A DNA stretch of 62,435 nucleotides, taken from the NCBI GenBank assembly GCA_910579285.1, contig CAJTTT010000020.1, positions 1-62,435 on the forward strand, given 5' to 3'. How positions within the stretch are numbered: the first letter of the stretch is position 1; every line of letters starts with the position of its first letter. The notes under the pieces were generated by a model. It ran no database searches. It was not told the DNA's origin and saw only the letters and a list, made by a program, of their open reading frames with translations. Source of the DNA: an uncultured Lachnospiraceae bacterium. GTDB taxonomy: Bacteria > Bacillota > Clostridia > Lachnospirales > Lachnospiraceae. This document shows positions 7,471 to 14,086 of this stretch, one piece after another. A program made the position numbers and the translations under genes.

Positions 7471-8868
7471 CTATTCATATATAAATTCATTGTCTTTTAC
7501 CATATCCGCATTTAATACAATATAGTCATATACATTCAGTCCGTAGTTGGTATTCGACTTCACCACGGAATACTCTTCGTTTTCATACAAAACGCTGATC
7601 TGCTTAAAGTCGGCATACCCTTTATTGATATTGTAGACGCCTTGCAGGGAGCCGGTCTTGCTGACAGCATACTTTTCCCCGGTCTCCGGCATGACAATAT
7701 AATTTCCCGCTCTGAGCGTAGAATTGTCCAGGTAATAGTCTGTCTCCGTCTCCTCGTAAATCTCCGTCTCCACAAACTGCGTGGTGGCCTCGCCCTCCTC
7801 ATTGTAAGTTTCTAACAGCACGCCGTCACCACCGTTACTGCCGCCCCTTGTCACATAGGCCTTCGGCACGATGAAAAACTCTTTCTGCACGATAGCAGAA
7901 TTAGGGATTTTCAGCCCTTTCTCCTCCTCAAGCAGAAGCTCGATATCAATAAAACGGTCTGTGCAGAACGTGATCATGGAATTGGTGAAGGTGAGGGAGG
8001 CAAAGGTCTCTCCGGCCTCATTGGTGTAAACTGCCACCTCTCCCCATGCCGTATACTGATTCTTTAAAAACCGTACCTCCACAAACTCCTTCTCCAGAAG
8101 CTGGTCCGCTACCGCTTTTTCCACCGGGATCACAATAGACCAGTCCTCCGACATCGCCAGCTTATATACCGGCTCTCCCGCAGCAATCAGACCGTTGTTC
8201 ACCAGATATTTGCGCTCGTAGTTTTCCTCGTCAAACAGCTCCGATGTCATATCCTCCAGCTTCAAATTTTCATAACCGTCCGTGGAGTAAAGCACGATGC
8301 CGCTCTTTGCCGCATAGCGGTAGTTAATGATCACCGTACTCGAAGCATCATTGAGGGCATCCGCATTTTCCAGAATATTATAGTTTGCCAGCTTGATCGC
8401 CATACTCTCCATGTTATGACGAAAATTGTAAACTTCATCAAAACGCCGCCTGTCAAAACCATGCATAAAGGCAGTGATGTCTGTCTTAAGCTCAGATAAA
8501 TCACTGTCGGAAAGCGAGTTCTCCCCGTTTGCCCCGGCCTTGACATAATCGGACAGACGTCCTGTCTCATCCACTGTATATACCAGATCGCCCACTGCCG
8601 TGCGCTCCCCTTCCCTGGCAAAATAATTCACATAACCGGCGTCCTGTCCAGTCACAATCTGCTCTGTCCTGAGAGCGACTCCTTTATAAATGCTGTTTGA
8701 GGTCAGGGAACCCTCCTGCACGCTGTAGCGGACAATGTGATCCGTCCGAAAGTACATGAAAATACAGATCACTACATAGATAAGAATCACGGCAAAAACC
8801 ACCATGCCGATATTCAGATTGACAGGCTTTCTGTATTTTGTTATTTTATTATTTCGATTATCTGCCAC
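7471..8868 (-). CDS. HlyD-like single-pass membrane protein
   Basis: A 465-residue protein with a basic N-terminus (NRNNKITKYRKPVNLN). One membrane helix follows at about 20-40 (IGMVVFAVILIYVVICIFMY), then a long extracellular part. Short beta segments around GVALRTEQIVTGQDAGYVNY resemble a biotinyl-lipoyl-like half motif, and the central part (100-190) is helical. This is the layout of HlyD-type adaptor proteins, but no transporter is adjacent. Its fixed place upstream of yggS and sepF in related genomes (recalled, not searched) points rather to a cell-envelope or division role. The stop is three bases from an alternative yggS start, so the genes are co-transcribed. Confidence 0.75.
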   Translation of the reverse strand: MADNRNNKITKYRKPVNLNIGMVVFAVILIYVVICIFMYFRTDHIVRYSVQEGSLTSNSIYKGVALRTEQIVTGQDAGYVNYFAREGERTAVGDLVYTVDETGRLSDYVKAGANGENSLSDSDLSELKTDITAFMHGFDRRRFDEVYNFRHNMESMAIKLANYNILENADALNDASSTVIINYRYAAKSGIVLYSTDGYENLKLEDMTSELFDEENYERKYLVNNGLIAAGEPVYKLAMSEDWSIVIPVEKAVADQLLEKEFVEVRFLKNQYTAWGEVAVYTNEAGETFASLTFTNSMITFCTDRFIDIELLLEEEKGLKIPNSAIVQKEFFIVPKAYVTRGGSNGGDGVLLETYNEEGEATTQFVETEIYEETETDYYLDNSTLRAGNYIVMPETGEKYAVSKTGSLQGVYNINKGYADFKQISVLYENEEYSVVKSNTNYGLNVYDYIVLNADMVKDNEFIYE

Positions 8869-8888
8869 GAAATCTTCTCCACAAAGGT

Positions 8889-8915
8889 AAAACCCCGGAA
8901 ATCCTCCGAGGTTTT
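8889..8915 (-). terminator. possible terminator between the P-loop and HlyD-like genes
   Basis: On the minus strand AAAACCTCGG pairs with CCGGGGTTTT around a seven-base loop, about 30 bp after the P-loop gene stop. The T run is part of the stem and only four long, so it may be weak or act as an attenuator or processing site inside the unit. Confidence 0.45.
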
Positions 8916-8944
8916 ATATCGTTTTTCTATTAACTATGTACAAA

Positions 8945-9364
8945 TCAGAGGGAAACAATAACGTTTTTACGCATATTCTCGGGAAGTTCACTCTCATCGC
9001 GTGACACGCTGATTACGAAATCTACATGGAACTTCTCACTGATCTTCTCAATCTTTTCGATTACCTTCTCCAGGTCATCGGCCTCCACACAGGCGATCTT
9101 TAAGAAGCTGTCAAAATACATCTGCTGCAAATCGTGATCCTGCGAAATAATGCCGCAGATAAAACCGATAAACTCATCGCTGTCTGTTATCAGATACTCA
9201 GGTACGTCAATGAGTCTGATCTTGTTGTTCAGCTCAAACATGTGCTTCGTACTCTTGTCCAGATACACGACATTGCCCTGCGCATCCTTAATCTCCGTAT
9301 TCACTTTATCTAATAAATGCTTGGTCTTACCCTTTCCTTCCCTTCCTACAATAAACTGAACCAT
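8945..9364 (-). CDS. small P-loop protein of unknown role
   Basis: A 139-residue protein with a Walker A motif at its very start (VGREGKGKTKHLL, residues 6-18). A beta strand VVYLDKSTKHM follows, then an acidic helical middle and a C-terminal strand FVISVSRDESELPENM. No Walker B Asp-Glu pair or other ATPase motif is obvious, and it is far shorter than any full P-loop ATPase I know. The N-terminus resembles the nucleotide-binding start of AddB/RecB-type helicases, but the rest does not follow. Such proteins have been labelled as PilT-like in databases, which I would not trust. The start has TAGGAGGGTATCGAC upstream. It precedes the HlyD-like gene in the same direction. Confidence 0.7.
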   Translation of the reverse strand: MVQFIVGREGKGKTKHLLDKVNTEIKDAQGNVVYLDKSTKHMFELNNKIRLIDVPEYLITDSDEFIGFICGIISQDHDLQQMYFDSFLKIACVEADDLEKVIEKIEKISEKFHVDFVISVSRDESELPENMRKNVIVSL

Positions 9365-9474
9365 GTCGATACCCTCCTAGCGTATATTATTATGTACTGC
9401 CCAGACTGTGTCACACAAATACTGCGTAACCTTATTGTCAATTATACAGGAACTTCCACCAAAAAACAACTACC

Positions 9475-10446
9475 TTATTTGATGATTCCGAGCAGTTCAC
9501 TCATATCCCCGTACAGTCCTTCTCTGGATTCATCCTTCAGGATAACCGAGATGTAAGGCGTCCCGCTGCTGCTTCTGGAAAGCAGAATCAGACAGTGGCC
9601 TGCCGCATTCGTCGTTCCCGTCTTTCCGCCTACCACGGTCACATTCGCCGGCGGATCATATGTCCCTCTGAGGAACAGATTGGAGTTCTCAATCTCCAGC
9701 GATTTCTCGGAGCCATCCGCCGCCGTGTAGACGGTGCTGTAAGAGGACATCTGTATGATCTGGTTAAAAAGCTCGTATTTCAAAGCTTCCTGGAAAATCA
9801 GATAAAGATCGTAGGCCGTTACATAATGCCCTTCCTGCGTCAAACCATTTGGATTGAGAAAATGGCAGTTCGTGGCGCCAATTTCCCGCGCCTCCTGATT
9901 CATAAGCTCCACAAATTCCTCAACGGAACCGGCGCCTCCATTCAGGGAACCTGTCACACCTTCCGCGATCAAAACGGCAACATCGTTGCCAGAAGCGATT
10001 AGCAGCGCATGCACCGCCTGATCCAGCGTCATTCTGTCCCCCGGCTTAATGCCGCACAAAACAGCGCCGGACTCTGTGATTAATACATTTTCCGAAGCGG
10101 TATAAATATCATCCGGGGAGCCGTATTTCAAAGCCACAAGAGCCGTCATCACTTTTGTAAGGCTGGCCGGATTCATCTGATTATGCGCATTTTTCGCATA
10201 CAGCGTCTCCAGATCCTTCGTGTCAAAGAGCGCCGCCGCCCCCACCTGCTGCAGATCCAGCCCCTCGGCCGTCACATCCTTTGCCGCCACGCAAAGATCT
10301 TTTGCAAAAGGCTCTATCGTCTCCCTGTTTGCAATATTGATGAGCTGATAACTGCTGACACTCCCCTGCTGTTCATAAGGCATGTCATACTTCACGCTCC
10401 CGCACCCCGTAAGGGCGAGAGCCGCCACCGCCAGAAAAGCGCACAA
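9475..10446 (-). CDS. D-alanyl-D-alanine carboxypeptidase (PBP5/DacA type) lipoprotein
   Basis: A serine peptidase that trims the terminal D-Ala from peptidoglycan stem peptides. Active-site motifs are SxxK in MNPASLTKVMTAL, SxN as IASGNDVAVLIAEG, and KTG in VVGGKTGTTNAAG. The lipobox LALTGC predicts a lipoprotein at the outer face of the membrane. The frame is open to 10608, but the added residues only translate two copies of an intergenic repeat and overlap mgsA. The TTG at 10446 has AAAAGG seven bases upstream and leads directly into the hydrophobic stretch, so I chose it. A weakness is that this leaves no positive charge before the hydrophobic core; the two Arg codons lie just upstream. 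Confidence 0.88.
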   Translation of the reverse strand: MCAFLAVAALALTGCGSVKYDMPYEQQGSVSSYQLINIANRETIEPFAKDLCVAAKDVTAEGLDLQQVGAAALFDTKDLETLYAKNAHNQMNPASLTKVMTALVALKYGSPDDIYTASENVLITESGAVLCGIKPGDRMTLDQAVHALLIASGNDVAVLIAEGVTGSLNGGAGSVEEFVELMNQEAREIGATNCHFLNPNGLTQEGHYVTAYDLYLIFQEALKYELFNQIIQMSSYSTVYTAADGSEKSLEIENSNLFLRGTYDPPANVTVVGGKTGTTNAAGHCLILLSRSSSGTPYISVILKDESREGLYGDMSELLGIIK

Positions 10447-10462
10447 TCTTCTACCTTTTAAA

Positions 10463-10564
10463 GCCGAGTTTGCCGAAGGCAGTCCCCGCAATCGAGCGCT
10501 GTTAACCTTTTGCTTTTTTATCGAGTTTGCTGAAAGCAAATCTCGCAATCGAACGAAGTTCGAT
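10463..10564. repeat. tandem pair of about 40-bp hairpin repeats
   Basis: On the minus strand two related units lie in tandem: CGATTGCGAGATTTGC..GCAAACTCG (about 10557-10520) and CGATTGCGGGGACTGC..GGCAAACTCG (about 10493-10464). Each is a CGATTGCGRG leader, a small hairpin with a TTC-type loop, then CTCG. A third copy precedes rpmB (34792-34838). They fill the gap between mgsA and the carboxypeptidase. Confidence 0.7.
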
Positions 10565-10567
10565 TTG

Positions 10568-10963
10568 TTATTTGTACATTTCACGCCACTCCATGTCTCC
10601 TCTGTCAAGAGATTTAATCAAAAGTTCTGCGGATGCCAGATTGGTGGCAAGCGGAATATTATGCCTGTCACAGAGCATAACTACATTATTGACATCCGGC
10701 TCGTGGGATTTCGGATAAAGCGGGTCTCTCAGGAAGATCACCAGATCAATCTGGTTATGCTCGATCTGCGCCCCAATCTGCTGTGCCCCGCCCAGATGCC
10801 CGGCCAGATACTTGTGAATGGTCAGATTCGTCACTTCCTCGATCAGTCTTCCCGTCGTCCCCGTGGCAAACAGATCATTTTTACTCAAAATCCCCCGATA
10901 CGCGATGCAGAAATTCTGCATCAGTTTTTTCTTTGCATCATGTGCGATCAACGCAATATTCAT
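10568..10963 (-). CDS. mgsA: methylglyoxal synthase
   Basis: Converts dihydroxyacetone phosphate to methylglyoxal and phosphate, a bypass that relieves phosphate limitation in glycolysis. The 131-residue length is typical. Phosphate-binding and catalytic segments are visible: IALIAHDAKK, ATGTTGRLIEE, AGHLGGAQQIGAQI, VIFLRDPLYPKSHEPDV with the catalytic Asp region, and PLATNLASAELLI. Its ATG overlaps the rodA stop (ATGA), so a metabolic enzyme is coupled to a cell-wall polymerase here. Confidence 0.95.
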   Translation of the reverse strand: MNIALIAHDAKKKLMQNFCIAYRGILSKNDLFATGTTGRLIEEVTNLTIHKYLAGHLGGAQQIGAQIEHNQIDLVIFLRDPLYPKSHEPDVNNVVMLCDRHNIPLATNLASAELLIKSLDRGDMEWREMYK

Positions 10964-12081
10964 TTGCTAACACCCCTGTCATTTTTACATTGCAGCCTTA
11001 TGTTCAACACAAACCCAATTCCGATATACAGACTCACAACCGAAGTCAGTCCATAACTGACAAACGGAAGCGGTATACCCGTATTCGGACTTGCGCCGGT
11101 AGCCACCGCAATGTTAAGCATACCCTGAAAGCCGACCAGCGCCGCAACCCCCGCCGCAATAATCGTACCTGCCAGATCTTTTGCCTTCCTAGCTACCATA
11201 ATACATTCAAATGAAATGAAAATCAATAACACAATTACCACACAGCCGCCAACGAAACCAAATTCCTCGCCGATAACCGCATAAATAAAGTCTGTCTCCA
11301 CCTCCGCGATGAAATTTCCGTTTTTAACGGAACTGATTTCGTTGGTGTTATACCCCTTGCCATAGAGCATGCCGGACCCGATTGCCATCATGGAATTGTT
11401 CTGCTGGTAAGCCTCCGTATCGGAGTATTCATTCGGATAAAGCCAGGCCAAAATACGTCTCTGCTGGAAATCATTGATGATCTCCTGCTCCGGCTGCAAA
11501 ATCAGCGTCAATGCGATGATAAAAGCCGGAACAGCCACGGAAATCGCAAGAATTACATATTTCCAGCTCACGCCGCCCACAAACATCACCACACAGAACA
11601 GGATTACCACCATGATGCTGGTAGACAGATCCGGCTGGCTGAGGATCAGAATAATGGAGGGAACAAACAGAAGCACACAGCTTCCGACAATCTTTAACGT
11701 CCCCATCTCCTCCTTATGTTTCATAATAAACTGTGCGAAGAATAAAATCAACAGAATCTTAGCTGTCTCCGAGGGCTGGAACTGGATGCCGAAGAGATTC
11801 AGCCACCGCTGGGCGCCGGCCACCTTCACACCGATCGCCCTCACCAGATACAAAAGAACAAGATTTGTCGCATACATGATCCAATAAAACTTGAGAATCA
11901 CCGAATAATCAAACAGGGACAGAACCAGCATAAGGAAAAACCCGAAAACAGCCCCGGCAAGCTGTCTGGACTGTAAGGATTCCTTGGCGCTGCCGATGGC
12001 CAGAACGCCCACTGCAGTGAGCGCCACCACCAGAATGATCAATTTAAAGTCATAGTCCCTAATATGATAGTGCTTTAACAT
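10960..12081 (-). CDS. rodA: rod shape-determining protein RodA, SEDS glycosyltransferase
   Basis: A 373-residue polytopic SEDS protein that polymerises lipid II glycan strands during side-wall growth, working with a class B PBP. Typical features are the first helix LIILVVALTAVGVLAIGSA, WLNLFGIQFQPSETAKILLI, DLSTSIMVVILF, the large outer loop with AWLYPNEYSDTEAYQQNNSM, and the C-terminal PNTGIPLPFVSYGLTSVVSL. It sits with mreBCD, PBP2 and minCDE in one direction, which favours RodA over FtsW or SpoVE. A separate FtsW-like gene is at 40904-42304. Confidence 0.92.
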   Translation of the reverse strand: MLKHYHIRDYDFKLIILVVALTAVGVLAIGSAKESLQSRQLAGAVFGFFLMLVLSLFDYSVILKFYWIMYATNLVLLYLVRAIGVKVAGAQRWLNLFGIQFQPSETAKILLILFFAQFIMKHKEEMGTLKIVGSCVLLFVPSIILILSQPDLSTSIMVVILFCVVMFVGGVSWKYVILAISVAVPAFIIALTLILQPEQEIINDFQQRRILAWLYPNEYSDTEAYQQNNSMMAIGSGMLYGKGYNTNEISSVKNGNFIAEVETDFIYAVIGEEFGFVGGCVVIVLLIFISFECIMVARKAKDLAGTIIAAGVAALVGFQGMLNIAVATGASPNTGIPLPFVSYGLTSVVSLYIGIGFVLNIRLQCKNDRGVSK

Positions 12082-12098
12082 ATATCTCCTTTATCCTG

Positions 12099-12362
12099 TC
12101 ACTGCTTCAGATCCAAAATCGGTATGTTCGCATAGAGCGTCGGATTTTTGATTCCGTGTCCTTTGCCGCTTGTCTGCGTAATCTGTATCTCCATGCTCTG
12201 TGCATCTATCTTCATGTACTTGGATATCACTTTGGCGATATCGTTCTTGATCATTTCCATCATCTCCTGGGAGCAGTTAACCCGGTCGGAAATGAGCAGT
12301 ATCTTAAGCCTGTCTTTGGCTATTTCTCTGGAGCTTTTCCGCTTCAACAGATTTTTAAACAC
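12099..12362 (-). CDS. minE: cell division topological specificity factor MinE
   Basis: An 87-residue protein that drives the MinCD oscillation by stimulating MinD ATPase. The amphipathic N-terminus (FKNLLKRKSSREIAKDRLK) and the MinD-contact strand (RLKILLISDRVNCS) are present, with the C-terminal dimer domain after it. The start is GTG at 12362 with GGGGGGATCAGT upstream. MinE in a Gram-positive implies oscillating Min control, as in Clostridia, rather than the DivIVA-anchored system of Bacillus. Confidence 0.94.
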   Translation of the reverse strand: MFKNLLKRKSSREIAKDRLKILLISDRVNCSQEMMEMIKNDIAKVISKYMKIDAQSMEIQITQTSGKGHGIKNPTLYANIPILDLKQ

Positions 12363-12373
12363 ACTGATCCCCC

Positions 12374-13165
12374 CTAACCTTTATGGAAAATACCTGTTAC
12401 TCTTGTCCAGAATGAGACGCCCTTTTCAAAATCCATGAAAGGGACCTCCTCCCCCATCACCCGGTAACAGATATTCTGGTATGCCTTCCCCGCCAATGTA
12501 TTGCTTCCCACCAACGGTTCTCCCTGATTTGTGGCTATCACCACATTCTCATCATCCGGCACCCTTCCGATCAGGGGCAGCGATAAAATGTCTACCACAT
12601 CCTCCGCGGACATCATATCGCCCCTTTTTATCATATCCTGTCTGATTCGATTGATAATCAGATCCATCCTATGTATCTCATTGGCCTCAAGCAGGCCGAT
12701 AATCCTGTCCGCATCCCGGATTGCAGAAACCTCCGGCGTAGTCACCACAAGAGCCCTGTCCGCACCCGCGATGGCATTCTGGAATCCCTGTTCAATCCCT
12801 GCGGGGCAGTCCAGAATGATGTAATCAAACTGATCCCGCAGATGGCTGATCATGCGCACCATCTGAGAAGGATTGACTGCACTTTTGTCTTTTGTCTGCG
12901 CCGACGGTAAAAGAAACAGGGTCGGGTAACGCTTGTCCCGAATAATCGCCTGCTTGATGCGGCAGTTTCCTTCCACCACATCTACCAGATTATATACAAT
13001 CCTGTTTTCCAGTCCCATCACCACATCGAGATTGCGAAGGCCGATATCCGTATCAATCAGGATAACCTTCTTCCCCATAGCTGCCAGACCTGTTCCAACG
13101 TTTGCAGAGGTGGTGGTCTTCCCCACCCCGCCTTTCCCTGACGTGACGACAATCACTTCACTCAT
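12374..13165 (-). CDS. minD: septum site-determining ATPase MinD
   Basis: A 263-residue ParA-type ATPase that carries MinC to the membrane. The deviant Walker A (SGKGGVGKTTTSANVG, residues 9-24) and the DTDIGLRNLDVVMGLE switch region are clear, as is IILDCPAGIEQGFQNAI. The C-terminal membrane-targeting amphipathic helix is unusually long (FMDFEKGVSFWTRVTGIF). The start has ATGGAGGACTTGCT upstream. minE follows 11 bp downstream, and minC lies upstream behind a 152-bp structured repeat. Confidence 0.96.
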   Translation of the reverse strand: MSEVIVVTSGKGGVGKTTTSANVGTGLAAMGKKVILIDTDIGLRNLDVVMGLENRIVYNLVDVVEGNCRIKQAIIRDKRYPTLFLLPSAQTKDKSAVNPSQMVRMISHLRDQFDYIILDCPAGIEQGFQNAIAGADRALVVTTPEVSAIRDADRIIGLLEANEIHRMDLIINRIRQDMIKRGDMMSAEDVVDILSLPLIGRVPDDENVVIATNQGEPLVGSNTLAGKAYQNICYRVMGEEVPFMDFEKGVSFWTRVTGIFHKG

Positions 13166-13220
13166 AGCAAGTCCTCCATTGATGAATTGTTATCGTCTAC
13201 TGAACTCTCCGCTCACATCG

Positions 13221-13372
13221 TTCAGCCCGCGCCATTCGCAAAGGCGCCTACAGCGCTTTCTCACTGCTTACGCAGTTAACTTTGCTCATGAGATGGCGCT
13301 CCGCTCATGCTCTGCAAAGATGTGCTCATTCATGCAAGCATGATTCGCCCATTTTTACAGAGCATGGCTGAA
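13221..13372. repeat. 152-bp structured intergenic element, copy 1 (minC-minD gap)
   Basis: It is bounded by TTCAGCC and GGCTGAA. Internal hairpins are GCGCC..GGCGC, ACTGC-TTAC-GCAGT, and ATGCTCTG..CAGAGCAT enclosing a tip ATTCATGC-AA-GCATGATT. The same length, ends and sub-blocks (TTTGCTCATRAGATGGCGCTCC in pieces) recur at 55146-55297. Confidence 0.75.
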
Positions 13373-13374
13373 CT

Positions 13375-14055
13375 TTAGAATGGCAGATCATTCAGTAATT
13401 CTTTGGTAATCGGCTCAATCATAACTCTGGCGTCATTCACAAAAGCAATTTTCGGCTGGATCTTCGGTTTGATCGACCACTTGCTCTGTTTCTCTGAAAT
13501 TTTGTATTTGAAATCGCCGATCTTTAATTTTTCCGGCGACATTTCAAGCGCGACCACAAAATGTCCGTCCTCGCCGTTTCCCCCGGCGTAGGCTTGTCCA
13601 TAAAGACCGCCAAGTACCACAATATCCTTGCTGGAGATAATGCATGCGCCCGGATAGACATCCCCCAGCACAATGATGCTGTTCTCCGTCTCCAAAATCT
13701 GTCCGTCCTTTAAGGTTCCCTTATAGAACTGCCCAGCATTCTCCATTACTTCCTGGTGGAAAGAAAGCTTCTGAAGAGCCTTTACAAAATTCCTGTCCGT
13801 CTCCTCGTCCTTTCCCATAATGCAGACAATATTCAGTCTGGAATTGGCTGAAATGGTGTCCACAAGCTCCCGCTCCTCCTGATCGGATAAGACTCTTCCC
13901 TCGAAAGAGAGCACCATGCTGGCATCCTTAAAGAAATTGGCGGACTCACTGAACTTCACCGCGATCTCCTCCAAAAGCTGTGAAAAAGGAATCTCGCTGT
14001 CCAGAAAGATGGAAAGACCGTTCGGAAAACTCTTGATAATGACTGCATTTTTCAT
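13375..14055 (-). CDS. minC: septum site-determining protein MinC
   Basis: A 226-residue inhibitor of FtsZ assembly. The N-terminal domain begins MKNAVIIKSFPNGLSIFLD. The C-terminal beta-helix domain that binds MinD is clear from SIIVLGDVYPGACIISSKD and VVLGGLYGQAYAGGNGE. An open extension to 14151 exists, but the ATG at 14055 has GAGGTGTAAAT upstream and matches family length. It is the first of the min genes and follows PBP2 by 31 bp. MinD is not immediately adjacent because a repeat lies between them. Confidence 0.93.
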   Translation of the reverse strand: MKNAVIIKSFPNGLSIFLDSEIPFSQLLEEIAVKFSESANFFKDASMVLSFEGRVLSDQEERELVDTISANSRLNIVCIMGKDEETDRNFVKALQKLSFHQEVMENAGQFYKGTLKDGQILETENSIIVLGDVYPGACIISSKDIVVLGGLYGQAYAGGNGEDGHFVVALEMSPEKLKIGDFKYKISEKQSKWSIKPKIQPKIAFVNDARVMIEPITKELLNDLPF

Positions 14056-14086
14056 ATTTACACCTCGATTTTTATAACTGTAACCG

